From the NCBI GenBank assembly GCA_026686845.1, contig JAIVEN010000014.1:12262001-12326000 (forward strand): 64,000 nucleotides of DNA, written 5' to 3'. Shown here piece after piece: positions 1 through 13,103 of the stretch. The DNA is from Adenanthera pavonina (lineage: Eukaryota; Streptophyta; Magnoliopsida; Fabales; Fabaceae). The stretch's first letter is position 1; each line of letters begins with the position of its first letter. The position numbers and the translations under genes were made by a program. Below the pieces are notes generated by a model. The model did not search any database, had not been told where the DNA came from, and saw only the letters and a program-made list of their open reading frames with translations.

Positions 1-1798
1 ATATGGATCAAACTCTTCAAAATCGCATGTTAGTAAAGCTATGTGTTTTTTATCGTACGTGATGTTGTAGCATCAAACCTACCACGCTACAGTGTAGAAG
101 AATATGACTTGAGAATAGCAATCATGCTGCAACATCCACTGAACCATCGCTGCAGCACAGAATAAGTGTTTTTAGGCAAATAAACACCATTACAACATCA
201 GTTAAGTCACGCTGTATCACAGCATAAATATTTCCTCCTTCTTCACAAGTTCAAGAATGTTGTAGCGTCCATAAATATAATGTTGTAGCATAGAAGCTTT
301 ATTCAACCTGCTTTAAAACTTGCTTTTTCACCTCTTAACTTGATATTCCCTTGCGCTCTAAAAGCATAACATTTCCTACAAAATTTCAAAAAGCACAAGT
401 GAAAAGCTTATCTACCTCAACTAAATCATTTCTAGCTTCTTTTTTTTATGATTTTTCCAATAAATTCCATTTAAAGCAATTAATCCAATTTCTTCCAAAT
501 AAATGGGAAAATAATATATAAAATATACTGATAACTCTCCAAACACACTAAAAACATCTCAAATATTTCTAAATATGGGATTCATCAACCTCGTCTTACT
601 TGAAAGCACATTCGGTGCTTATTAGTCTTGTGGACCGTGCAAAGTTTTATTATTATATTTTTAATATGTTTTTATTTTATTAGATATAGAATTTAAAATA
701 AATATAATTTTATAATTATTATTTTTTTTAAAAAATATATTATTATATAAAAAAATCAAAATAAAAAACTAAATCTGGGCCATATTGAAACTAAACAGTC
801 CAAATCTACTCGGAATGATGAGATGAGAAGAGGGTGCTCATCATTGCGGATTCGCCTTACTCAGGGTATTTTGAATTCGTAAAACATACCGATACTAATT
901 CACAACCATATTTAAGTTAACAGATTTTGATAGCGAAATTGACATATTCCGTAATTCTGCAGAGGGTAAAAAAAAGAAAAAAAAAACTAGCCCCTATTTG
1001 GGGGATGCTAAAGACACAACAGAAGATTTTCTCACTCAGTCATAGGGATACATCTTACTTAGGCGCCTGTTGGGTGGATTCACAATGTAAATATAGAAAA
1101 TTTGTGAAGGATTTCAACTTTTTTTTTTTTAGGTTAGGAAAGAGAAAGTTTAGAGGATTTTTTGGGGGGGGGGGAGTTAGGAGATCACACATACCCAATT
1201 TCATATATAACAAGGTCCAACGACACCGAACAAATTTATGATTTTCTTGGGTTACAATAAAGATAAGAAAATCATCGAGATAAGAATCATCCAAGTCTTA
1301 TAATTCGGATCATCATTCGCTTTGCATGTTATTCTGTTAGAGAAAAAATAACCAAAAAAGTAAGAGTATATATGAAATATATATCCTTTCTTCTCATCTC
1401 TTTTTTCTCTCTCTTTAACAAAATGGCATCCTACTAACAAGAAAAGATTTGGACTTCATTGGATTACAAATTTCAACTTAAGCACGCCCAATCGATCAGC
1501 AAGATCCAAAAATTATAAAAACTAGACCAAACCCCTTGTGTAATATACAAGGGTTAAAATACTTAAATAATAATGTTATACAGTAGCCACGGATTCAAAG
1601 AATGCTACAAGAATTCTCAAGAGGTAGGGAAACAAAGAATCAATAATATCACCATTTATAGCACTAAGATGCCAGTCACATTAACAAAACTAGAGTAAAA
1701 CCACAGAGCAAAACTGTTAGTTGATCCCATCATAATATTTATCTTCATAGAGTATCAAGGAAGGTCCTTCATATTCTAAAACGAACAGGAGCAGTGAC
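1..1798. other. Non-coding 3' flank of the THO5 homolog; degenerate short repeats
   Basis: No supportable gene. The first ~300 bases repeat variants of the word tgttgtagc and its complement (for example near 63, 123, 198, 257 and 281) in a loosely repeated pattern that may be part of a decayed repeat. An 11-G run lies at 1164-1174. From 1798 down to about 1500 the sequence is probably the 3' untranslated region of the minus-strand THO5-like gene. Confidence 0.5.
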
Positions 1799-4403
1799 TC
1801 ACAGAAGAGCCAACTGAACTTTTCTCTGTGAGCGTATTCTCTGCAGAACTGTCTGTACTTGGCTCTGCCGGTGGTATAGTGAAGGACCAAATCTAACATC
1901 TTCCCCTTTTGCTGCTTCATAGTTGTCTGGAGCTTCATGCCTAGCAAGTAGCAAGGGAGACAACTCAGGCAAGAAGTTAATTCCTGCCAGTTGCTGAGCC
2001 CACTTGTAAGGGCGTGAAGATCTATTATCGTTCAACATTATAGCATCCCCAACAATGAGCTTGGCTGACTGCAACACCATTCAAAAGGAATATCATGACA
2101 CAGACATATTACAGAAAGTTGAAGGAATAAATGAAGGGATACAGATATATAAATGAAGAATAAGCCACTAACATGAAAGAGGAGACATCCCATTCCCATA
2201 CCTGGTGAGGGAGTTCGAGACCTGTGTCGTCAGGAAATAAATTGCACAAGATGTCATTATTGGGACCGTCATCAGATGCTTCAATTCCAACACACACAAT
2301 ATTCAACTTCACCAAGTACTCAAACGTTAGAGTAATGAGTTTTGCCGACTTAAAATCAGAAACCTCATCGTCATAGATATGGAGATTGATTTTAAGTGGA
2401 TGAACTTGCAATATTTCTGACCCGTAAAGACTCTCCATGCCTTGAACCCTCCTAGGTCGTTTTCTCTCTTCCTGGACATCTACGTCATCAGGTGCATCAT
2501 CTTTCAATTTGGAAATATCCACGGCAGTGGAAATGCCTGAGTAATGAAACCACATTATACTGAAATCCAAATTTTCTACGTGGGGGGGAATAATATAATA
2601 AAAGTCAACATGGAAAGGGTCAAGACTTAACAATCAGATATTGAAGCAATTACAAAGGCAGGAGGGGCGGATACACTAAAACACATAGATGTTCATCTGT
2701 ACCCTTTATTATGCCAAGATAACATAAATAGAACACTAATCTTGACCACCTAATGACAAAACTTTCTTTGCTTTACTCTATGGTATGCTGTTACTATTAA
2801 ACCTATTGTAATATTTTTTTCAGCAATTAACATTGTCTTTGATAATATTGTTGGAGTAAGGGTCTAGCACAATGTCTAATCATGAAAAAGATACAGAAAG
2901 GATAGATCCATTATCTATTGTGAATAGACTTACTAAGAGCTGCAATAGTATTGGATAACATTGATGCCATTGGAAGAATGCCTCAATTACCACTTACCAG
3001 CATCCTTATGAGCTTGATGATGAGCAAAAGCTTGAGCATCTTTCAGGCTTCCTATGATCTCCAGATCAATGGATTCCCCAAATGCTTCCTTTTGAGCCAA
3101 TAGCTGTGAGTAAATCACATAAAGAGGTAGCGCAAGCAACTCTGCTGGACTATGGTGCTTTAGTTTCCTAGTTGGCAGAACTCCTAGTTGGTTTTGTACT
3201 GGCAAGGATGCCTTCTTAAGAGACTTGAACTGTGAGGGGAGACTTGATAGGAATTTCTTTCGGTTTGCAATTGCATCCAGAAGGATTTTCTTTTGTTGTT
3301 CCAGTTTGTGGTGATGTTTGCAGAGCTCCTTGCGCTAATACAAAATAGTAACTATTATAGCATCCAACAATTTAAAAGAAAACGCAATGAAGGCAGATTA
3401 TTGACAGGCAAAACAGATAAAATTGTCCAATTTTAACATGATACAGGGTCAGCATATGTCAAGCAAGAAAGACAAATTTTGTAGCATTGGTATCCAAGCA
3501 CGTGCTGATACATAAAATTTAACATCATATCCATAAATCTACCTAATTACTGATTTTCACATGCCCTGGGTCGACTTTTGCAATAATAACCAATTCTTAC
3601 CTGGAATAGCTCAAAGTTGAGCCTCTTAAGCATCGAACTGTGTGCGTTGTCATTTGAGCATATGGAAAACTTGATATCATCAGGGGCATCACCAAAAAAT
3701 TCTTCCTCAGGTACCAGTTCAATGTCAGGATATTTTGACTTGAAGTCTTTGCAAGCCTTTATCGCTTTTACATAGTAGCTTTTCTCGTACATCAGATTTT
3801 GAAGCTGCAGACTAGTGAAGTCGACCGGCGCCTTTGCATGTTCTGTTTCCGTTCTTACACGGTCTTCCTCTAGCAAGATGGAACGATTTGCCTGGAAACA
3901 TATATACGCTTTTTCACTTAATATAAAGTGCGTAATTTTGGACTTAAATCTTAGTATATGGAATGGATAGTTTTGATAAGACAGATAGATTCCTGATTAG
4001 TGGAGGTAGCTAAACTCATGGAATTACAAGCGATTAGAGAACAAGAATAAGAACATATCGGAATAAGATGCTATCGCCAATTAAAAAAAAAAAAAGATGG
4101 TTCATTTGAATTTTTATAAACCATTTGAACTACGAAGTTAGTTATAACCCTAAAGCAGAAAATAAGACGAGGAGTACAGATAGGGACCTGGCGGAGAGTG
4201 ATGAAGTTGAGGAACATCTGAGTAACAAGCTCTCTAAGCTTCGATTTGGGTTTACCCTCTTTCTTAATGGAAAGCATTTCGTCGACGATGCTCTCGATGG
4301 AAGCCTTGCAATTTTGCAGCATTTCGTGCGGAGATTCCTCCAACGCGCGATGTTCCAAGGAGTGCACACCTTGTCCATCTTCGTCTTCCATTCTTCTTCC
4401 CAC
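1799..4403 (-). CDS. THO5: THO complex subunit 5 homolog, C-terminally truncated
   Basis: THO5 is a subunit of the nuclear THO/TREX complex, which couples transcription to mRNA packaging and export and in plants also affects small-RNA production. Five exons on the minus strand: 4188-4403, 3601-3891, 2998-3334, 2202-2536 and 1799-2068. All introns have GT..AG ends and the phases join to a 482-residue frame. Family stretches are clear: KLRELVTQMFLNFITLRQ (exon 1), APVDFTSLQLQNLMYEKSYY (exon 2), KFLSSLPSQFKSLKKASLPV (exon 3), HPLKINLHIYDDEVS (exon 4) and RPYKWAQQLAGINFLPE (exon 5). I chose the ATG at 4403; the Met five codons in is an alternative. Plant THO5 proteins are roughly 700-820 residues. 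This one stops right after VQLALL, where the family continues, and no homologous sequence follows down to position 1. The frame is clean up to that point, so it is either a truncated paralog or a young partial duplicate. Confidence 0.82.
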
Positions 4404-6098
4404 CGTGAACCGCTCGCCAAGGGATTCACCGCGGAGCGCCCAATGCTCGAGTGGTGTTCGGAGCCGGAGAAATGCACTTTCATTTATTTTAATTTAATTC
4501 ACTGTACTAAAAGCTTTGCTTAAAAATCATTATAAAATTTACAATCGCAGGCAACAATCAATCTATCTATATATGATTGATTAGCGAGCCAATAAGATCA
4601 TAAAAGATTTGGAAGACAAATGAGCAAGAAAGAAGCCGCAGAATTTGGACTTCACAGTCAGACTGAAACTCCCGATGTTTAGTTCAATTTTATCTTCTTT
4701 TTTTCTAAATAATTACTCGCTCGTTGGTATTTTGTGGAAAAATTTATATTTCGTATATTTTACAGATTACCTTGTGTGATTTTTTTATTTTTTTAAGATT
4801 ATTCCTAATTAATAGATTCAAATATTTATATATTATTAAAATATTTTTTTTAGAATATTTAATTAAGATAATTTGAAAAAAAAATTTTATTAATTATTAA
4901 TTATTATTTTGATTTGTGCGATAGTTAAAAATATGCAGGTAGAATTTTTATGGGATTCTAAAATAAATTTTAGTTTATTTTGGTCATGCAACATAATTTT
5001 TCCTCAAATCAATATTATCAAAAGAAAAAAAAAGTGGGTAAGTTTCCAGAAGGAAAATGAATAAACGATACATGTCCGGCCCATAATAAATCGTTTCCTG
5101 GATGTGGATTTTGTATTTTTCGACCACATAGGAAGGGTGTGTGGAATTCTATGGCTTATTTGAATACAGTTTTAATATTTTTAAAATTATTTTATAAAAT
5201 TATTTTTTAAAATATGTTTTAGAAGTAAAAAAATAAAAAAATTTCTTTGAATAATGGTTAACAAAATTATAATCAATAAATGAATTATTTAAAATTTAAA
5301 ATTTTATTATTAATAATATAAATATTTTCTATATATTTTTATATTTTTTAAAATAAAAAAATTAGAACGCCTAAAAAATTTTCTAAGTTTTTTATTATTT
5401 TAATTTTTTATTTTCTAAAAATTTTATTAAAAACAGGTATATCAAAATAAGTTTAAAAAAAAAAACTGTTATGAAAACCCTAAATTCAATGGGTATTTTG
5501 CCTGGGTTTTTTTTTTTAAACCTTGCTTTTTTACCTGAGTTTTTTTAGGCCAGACAGTTTTTAGTTTTTACCAGAGTTGAAAGAAAGAAACAGTGGAAAT
5601 AGACTGGTATCTTTAACGGTAAACAGCATGCCAGACATAATCATGTTAGTCTTTGTCCTGTACTGAAAAATTACTAAAGACTACTGAACCAAAAGGACTG
5701 TGTCATCCCTTCCTAGTTTAAAATCATAGGGGGCAACAGGTGGACCTTCTCGTGAATTCACTAGCACCACCGGACAAAATGACAAACCCATGGTCATGAA
5801 AATCGCATGGTCATGTGGAAAAAGCATCAAAGCGAGGAGCAAGGAAGGAAGGCCAATCCCAATCGTATTAAGCAGCTGCGCCACTTGAATAAGAAAGCAC
5901 CGCCTACTAAAAGCTATTAAAATTCCCCTTAAAGAGCCTGCACAAAGTCTTCGATCTCGAGAGTTTAAAAGCCGAAATTTTTTTTGTCTTCATCTAACTC
6001 TGCCTTTGTTTCCTATTTATTGACAGGGACATAAGAGCGTCTTCTTCATTCCCGCCATGGCAATGCGATTATCATTCTCTATCTTGGGAAGCTAGACA
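4404..6098. other. Intergenic region between divergent THO5-like and remorin genes
   Basis: This stretch separates two genes transcribed away from each other, so it should hold both promoters. It is strongly AT-rich from 4700 to 5550 with many A/T homopolymers. No open frame in it resembles a protein. I see no convincing core promoter element to assign. Confidence 0.5.
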
Positions 6099-9000
6099 AT
6101 GCCGGAGTTACGGTTTCAGGAACGAACCTCGTCGGGTCCGCCTGGATTCAGACCTCGCGATACTAGCCCTGACTCCGTCATCTATACGCTTGACTCCAAC
6201 TTCACCCTCTTCTCCTCTGCTTCTGCAAGTGTCGATCGCCGCTCTTTTGCGTCCGATGCTCATGATCATGACTCCTTAGCCTCTGAAATCTCCCTGGTAC
6301 TTCCACTTCATTCATCCTCAAATTCATTATTTCACTGCATTTCCTCTCCCTCTATATCGATATCCTTTCTGTTTCAATTGCTACACCGTAAGCAGGCGAG
6401 ACTTTACTTCTTAATTTGCTCAAATGGCCTTTTCCGTTCCTTTTCCACACGGACTGATCACAATGAACGTGTTTTAATTTTCTTTCCTGTTTTGTTTGTT
6501 TGTTTATTCGTTTGTATGCCATCTTCTGACATTTCCATCTTATGTATCTAGCAAGGAGCTTCGTGTTGCAAATTTTTTGAACTATGTTTCCATTCATGCG
6601 ATAATCTGGAAATAAATATGTACTCTATGTGCTTCTTGCTTTAATGTGAAAGAAAATTTTAAAATGAAATTGACATGGAGATTCTCCGTTTTTCGGAAGG
6701 AAGAAAAGTGACGAGAAGATATAATTCTTTGTTTAGGGATAAATAAACGGCTTTCACTGTACGAATAGCGATGGCGCATGTCTAACTGGTCAAATCTTAG
6801 CTCAATACTTTGAGATTCGCTGGGTTTCTAGTGTTGATTTCTTGGATCTCTTGCAGCATTTGGCAGGGCATGATTATGAGTTGTTTCACAACGAGAGTTG
6901 GAGTGGTCCTAGTCCAGATCCAGAACCAGACAAGCCTGCATTGCGCAAGAAGAAGCACGGTCGTCTGTCTAGAAAGGGAGAAAAAGCAGAAGGTACACTT
7001 TATTAGTTTTGTTTTGTTGGAAAATTTCAAAATCCGCATAGCACTAGGCCTGGCCAATTTTAAATTTGACTTGCCCATGGACTTACTCTCTGTGCGCACA
7101 TAAATTTCTCGCAGTTCAAAAGGATGACAGCGATGCTGATGATATTGAAGACGGAAATCAACTCTTGCAATTGGATTCAGCAAGGAACTCTTTCTCTCTG
7201 GCTCTCAAAGGTACTTTAATCACATCCCACAATCCGAAGTAAAACCTCTGGGCTCTAGTTTATTTTAATCCCGCGTAATCACTTTACAACTTCTCTTCTC
7301 TATAAAGAATGTCAATATAGGAGAAGGTCTGAAGCTTTCTTGAAGAAGACTGACCGGCGAAGGCCTGCTTCTTTAGATCTCAACAATGCAACGGGAACTT
7401 CTCCTCGACTGGGAAACGTGAGAAAGAGCTCGGTTTACTCTCTAAGATCTGACATTTTCCCTAGTCCTGGTACACCTGATTACCGAAAAGCAAGTGTTGC
7501 GATGCAAAAGGGTTGGAGCTCCGAGCGAGTTCCTTTGCACACAAATGCTAGCCGGAAGCATGTCACTGGGGCTTTGTTGCCTCTCAATAATGGAAGAACA
7601 TTGCCATCCAAATGGGAAGATGCCGAGAGATGGATTCTCAGTCCCGTTTCAAGAGATAGCACAGGGAGGGCTTCACTTCCTCCTTCCCAAAGGAGGCCAA
7701 AGTCAAAGAGTGGTCCGCTGGGGCCTCCTGGTCTTGCTTATTATTCATTATATTCACCAGCAGCCCCAATGTTCGAGGGGGGGAATGCAGGGAATTTCAT
7801 GGCTAGTTCTCCATTTTCAGCTGGGGTTATCTCAACTGACGGCTTAACAATTCAATCCAGTGGCCATGGTGGAGTCCTTCCGATGCAAACAGAATCTTGC
7901 ATGGTCCGCTCAGTTAGTGTGCATGGATGCTCTGAGATGCAGAGCCAATCGTCAATGCGTTCACAAGGTACTATATCCAATGTTTGAATCTTCTTTTCCA
8001 TTAGATTTTAGCGGATTGTGCTTGTAATGACTATCTTTAAAGTTTGAAACATCGTCAAATATTTTTATTTTAAGCGAAATTAACAGTGGAAATCATGTGT
8101 GTAAGAGCCGAAAAGGATTGGCTAAAATAATTTTGTGCGGATTCTAGTTATCTAACTTCCAATCGGTCCTTTCTCTATTGCATGAACCCCCAAAACATCT
8201 CAACTTAATTGACTTGCAGAATTTAATTATGTCATCATAACTATAGATGATGGTTTTCTTATTTGATGACCCAACTGTGCTTTTATGCATCTTATCTTGC
8301 TCTCTTACCGTTGGTTCCAACAGAGGAAAAGTTTGACGGCTTCAAAGATGCAGCCACCAATGTATCTGGTGCTATTTTAAGGAGGGACATGGCAACCCAG
8401 ATGAGCCCAGAGGAGAGCCGATGCTCCTCTCCCAGCATGAGGACAAGATTCTCTGCCTCCACACCATCTGTCCTGCCCATCACCGAATTGCAGGGTATAT
8501 CTTCCTCTAAAATGGATATCAGAGATGTGCAGGTTGATGAACGTGTCACCATGACAAGGTGGTCCAAGAAGCATAGAGCCCTATTCTCAGGGAGAGGTTC
8601 AGAAAATATTGACAACCGGAAAAAGAAAGAAATAAGAGATCATTCTTCATCTTGGGACCTGACTGGAACAGCAAAGACTCTCTCAAAGTATGTCTACCTT
8701 GGTATTATATTAATTTTATTCAATTTCTTTTGTTAAATAAGGAAGAAAATGATCTAGCTCAGTTTTTATTAAATTCATGGATGATTAACTATTTAAAAGA
8801 AAATGGTATTAAGCATCCCCCCCACCCCCTCCCCTTTCAAACACAAGTTCTTTGCCTGGGTTATATCCAAACCCATCGAGCTCCCTAGAGAATGAAGTGA
8901 TTCTTTGCAAGTCACAGTATGACAGTAGTCTAGGAATTTATTGTGATTTAGTTACTAAATTAGCTATATTTTATTGGTATTGATATGATTAGTTTCACGC

Positions 9001-9750
9001 CAAAGTGTGCAGGAGCAGTTAATAATTTCTCTTTTTCCCTGTCCCAAGAGTGTGGAAGTTGACCATCATAACATCCTACATAATCAAAACGAAAAAAACT
9101 GAAGTTTAAATATTCAGATCTGGCAGTTAATATGAAACGAGAAAAATCTAATAATATGCTACTTAAGATTTGTTAGTGCTAACTCTAATGTTACTAAAAT
9201 GCCAGCCTTTTTTTTTTTTTGGGTCCAGGGCGAAAAGGGAGGAGGCCAAAATCACTGCGTGGGAGAACTTACAAAAGGCAAAAGCTGAGGCAGCAATACG
9301 GAAGTTAGAGGTAACTTCCGTGAAACATATTTCTTTACTTTCAGTTGTTGGTGCTAATTAAATTTCCCTCTTTCTCCTCAAGATCATATTGTTAATCCTA
9401 AGTTAGCAATGCTTTTGCCTAATGACTTGACTATTGTTAGATTATTTAGGGGTATAAATTTTTTGTAAGCAGATTGTATCAGTATGAATTTTGCTTGCAG
9501 AAACAATGGACCATAATCCTCATCATTCTGTTTGTTATTTTAGATGAAGTTGGAAAAGAAGAGAGCATCTTCTATGGACAAGATCATGAGCAAGATGAGA
9601 ACAGCTCAAAAGAAAGCTCAGGAAATGAGAAACTCAGTTTTAGCCAACGAGGCCCCCGAAGTTGCTAGAACTCCCCAAAAGGCCGTATCATTTCGTAGAA
9701 TCAGCCACGTGGGTTCTCTGGGTGGTTGTTTCACCTGCCATGCTTTTTAA
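6099..9750 (+). CDS. Remorin family protein with long N-terminal extension
   Basis: Remorins are plant-specific proteins of plasma-membrane nanodomains, involved in signalling and in responses to microbes. Seven exons: 6099-6296, 6857-6992, 7115-7210, 7308-7967, 8324-8687, 9229-9310 and 9544-9750. Donors are GT and acceptors AG, the phases agree, and the total is 580 residues. The first ~460 residues are polar, rich in Ser, Pro and Arg, and probably disordered. The last ~100 are the remorin C-terminal domain: a charged coiled coil (REEAKITAWENLQKAKAEAA, then KLEKKRASSMDKIMSKMRTA) ending in GGCFTCHAF, the Cys-containing membrane anchor typical of remorins (S-acylation is known for the family). 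The start is the first ATG of exon 1 and opens the conserved N-terminus MPELRFQERT. The long N-terminus fits the long-form remorins (group 6, inference). Confidence 0.9.
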
Positions 9751-11851
9751 TGCATAGTCCAGTATTGCCAAATTCTCAGTTCGTCTGATGCTGGGTAAAT
9801 TTCCCTGTAAAATGTCAACTGTAGAGTGTAAGCCTTGTATTTCAGAAATCACATCATTGCATGCCTCTGAACGGTAAATTTTTGTCAAATGGATATAGAT
9901 TTCTGATAAGTAAAAAGATTTCATTGCCTAGATATACAAGAATCAGGTTCAAGCGTTACTACACTGTGTTTTAACTTTCAAAGCAGAAGCAAGTTTTTAT
10001 TTTCTTCCATGACATATTATCCAATAACCCTCAGCTTCCCTTCAAATATTGACGGATAAGTAAGCTGCAGTTTATTATCTCCTCAGCAACTTGCCATGAA
10101 ATTTCTATTAATGACATCCATGTTCGTTCATACATGTAACTTCCTTCCTGACTCGAATGGGAGCCCATTGCTTCTTTCTTTAATGTAATTTCTTCAAACC
10201 CATTATCTACTCTCATTTTGAGTAGACTCAATATGCTAATTTGTTTTATGCTTTTGGTGTTCGACTTGAATAATGAACCTAACAGAGCATCAAATCATGC
10301 TTTGTCACCTTCTGAAATCCCCACATCAAACTACTGGACTCCTTCCAAGGAAACTAGGCAAGCTAGGCTTTGTCTAATCCAATCAAACCAACCAAATGTA
10401 TACATGTATTATTAATGACTGTTTCGTCGGCATATCATTAACTGCTCGGGTTGTTCGGCCATTCATCATTCATCACCATCAGATCGGTTGTGCATTTGTT
10501 TCATTTCATATTTCATATATACTTTACCAGTTACCAGCCGTGAGGGCCAAAAAGACAGCTTCATTGATCAACTGAAGAAAAACGCCTTGCACGGTGCACT
10601 GACCAGCGACATCAGTAATTTATGCACAAATGTCTGAGGTTCTAACTTCTTCGTGTATATGGAAAAATATATATATATATATATATAAAGTTATCTATAA
10701 CTTGAATTTAAATCTCTTCATCTCTTTATTAATTTCAAAGAGAAATAAAAATACAATTTGTAAAATTTTGTATTCAAGTAAATAACACAATATCATGCTT
10801 GAGTACGAGAAATATACAAATGAAGAGAATTTAACTTCAATTTGTTAACCTGCATCAAAGCTTTGAAGATGCGGCCATTTCTGTTGGCGCCTTAAGCATG
10901 CAAGACGGTCATATGGGTCTTCTGATTGTTTCCATCTATTACTCTTCCACCTCTCAGGTTCAGTTTTAAAGGATCAAAATTCTAAGACTATGTTTGAAAT
11001 GAAGACAAAATAGGGAGATAAAAATACTAAGAAAAAAAATTACAAAAAAATTTAAATAAAAAAGTGTTTAGATTATTCTTATTTTTTTATCAAATTTTCT
11101 ATCTTCTATTTCTCTTTTATAACATTTCAGGGAGGCATAGTTTATACTTTCATGTTAGGGCCAAGGGCAATGTTCAAGAAGTGCATGAATGTCTGACGTG
11201 GAGATACACGTGAGATGATGTGGGCTCAATTGGGTTGACCACGTAGACGTAGATCACGTGTCAAAGTGTTGACAAGAAACGACGTCTCAGCCTTCTCCGA
11301 TCGTTAAACCTAACCAATCTGTCAGATCATCACATGGATTTCTCATGCATGCTCTGTCGCTCTTCTCATCTTATCATTATTCCCACACGCCTGTGGCTCC
11401 ATGCACAGAGAGCCAGCAATATGAGATAAAATAGGTGGATTTAACTTTAAAAGTGAGATTCAGGATGAAAAATGGGTATTTTGGACCCGACCATGACTAG
11501 TTGACCGGAGGGTTTAGTTTTTTTTTTTTATATTAAAAAATATACTATTTTATTAATTAATAATATAAAAATAATAAAATTTAAATAAAAAATATGAGCT
11601 CACATAGCAGCCCATATGCCTATCCCATATGGGCTCGAACTTATAAAACCAAGTTCTATTTTGGTAAAACAAGCTTTTCAACTTGGCTTGTAATGGATTG
11701 GTCCGTTTTACCAACTTTAATAGATTGACCCGGTTTCCAACTCTAGATGCATTTACCCTCCAAAACTCACATTTGTTTCCTACCATAGCCTTATAGGTGT
11801 TTCCCACAGAGGTAGTGCCAAACTTTTGGTACATCTAAATCGACATTCAGT
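9751..11851. other. Intergenic region downstream of remorin
   Basis: No gene found. The first few hundred bases are probably the remorin 3' untranslated region. An (AT)n microsatellite lies at about 10,667-10,687. Around 10,980-11,130 there is an AT-rich segment with weak internal inverted similarity. The rest is unremarkable. Confidence 0.5.
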
Positions 11852-12336
11852 TAACGCTGGCAATCTGGGTCGGCCCGTCTCGGGCCGGGCCCAAATCGGG
11901 CAGGGTCAAAAAACCCGGATTATCAAACGGGCTCAGCTTTTAAAGCCCGAGCCCATATGACACGGGCCTGCGGGTCTTTTTTTTTAAAATATTTTTCATA
12001 TTTTTTTTAAATTTTTTCATATTTTTTTAAAAAAATTTTCATATAATTTTTGAACTTAATACAACTAATTATCACTATCATTCACAAAAAAATCAAATTA
12101 ATATTTAAATTTTACCATTTACACATCATTAATTAATAAAATAGTACATTTCTTAATATTTTAAACAAAAAAAAGAAAAAAAAAAAGGGAAAACGGGCCA
12201 TTCGGGCCGGCCCCGCCACGGGTCGGGCCTAAAAAACCTGTTTTCCCTTCGAACCTATGATTTTAAAGCCCGGCTCGCCCATTTTGTCGGGTTATTCGGG
12301 CTGGCCCATCGGGCCTAACCCATTTTGTCGGCTCTA
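11852..12336. mobile_element. hAT-type MITE, GC-rich ends, copy 1
   Basis: A 485-bp non-coding element. The ends are inverted: TAACGCTGGCAA on the left, and TAGAGCCGACAA when the right end is read in reverse. It is flanked by the same 8 bases, cattcagt, at 11,844-11,851 and 12,337-12,344. An 8-bp duplication with this kind of terminus is the hallmark of the hAT superfamily. The arms are rich in gggccgggcc words and the core is AT-rich, so a single strand could fold into a strong hairpin. A second copy is at 38,635-39,143. Confidence 0.85.
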
Positions 12337-12458
12337 CATTCAGTCCCGTCCATTTTCCACCGACACGGGCTATATATCCCTTGTCACTTTAGATTTTCCC
12401 ATGTCAAGTGAATGAAGTGAAGGCATGCGCCCATATTATAATTTTTTTTAATTATTTA

Positions 12459-12831
12459 GGGTGTGTTTGGATTAGATTATGTATAAATGATTATGAGAAT
12501 AAGTAATTATTCATAATAGATTATGAGAATAAATGATTATGTCAAAAGTGAATTGTGTTTTGATATTTTTAACTTATAAGTAATTTTGAGAAAAAAAAAA
12601 GTGTTTAGATATTGAGATTTAAGTGATTATTAGGTAGACAATGAGAAGAAAAAATGAAATAAGTAATTATGAGAGAATAAATGATTATCATAAGTTGGAA
12701 AAAGTAGCTTATGGAAATAATCACTTAAATGATCATAAATGATTATTTTGATTTGAAAAGCATTTAGATACAGATGAGATAATCACTTTTTTAGCTCCAT
12801 AAGTGATTATTATTCTTATCCAAATAGGCAC
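12459..12831. mobile_element. PIF/Harbinger-like (Tourist-type) MITE, copy 1
   Basis: A 373-bp non-coding element beginning gggtgtgtttggat and ending atccaaataggcac, which is inverted and imperfect. TTA flanks both sides (12,456-12,458 and 12,832-12,834), as expected for PIF/Harbinger insertion. The interior repeats variants of aagtgattat and its complement on both strands. A near-full-length relative is at 60,203-60,578. Confidence 0.75.
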
Positions 12832-12834
12832 TTA

Positions 12835-13103
12835 ATCTTATCAAGAAATAATGCCACTTGTCTTTCCCTTTTTCAATATCACTTTCTTTGTGCGAATGGG
12901 CTTAAAGATCTATTCAAATGAACACAAAGAAACCAAGAAAAGCTATACTGGCTAGCAACGAGTCTGAATTTTCATTATGAATAACAAAACTGAATACAAA
13001 GAAAAGAGCTAGCAAAAGCTTCTTGTGTAAAGATAAACAGAAACAGCCACGCATATATATGCATGGAGAGATATAATGGAAAACATATAATATTTAAAGT
13101 TAA
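12835..13103. other. 3' flank of the HECATE-type gene
   Basis: A short non-coding stretch downstream of the minus-strand bHLH gene, probably containing its 3' untranslated region. Nothing else is recognisable. Confidence 0.4.

Noticed and set aside
1717..1947. Open frame overlapping the end of the THO5-like gene, ending EYEGPSLILYEDKYYDGIN
   Set aside because: It is a shifted frame through exon 5 and the 3' flank. I tested it as a possible frameshifted C-terminus, but it does not resemble the THO5 continuation.
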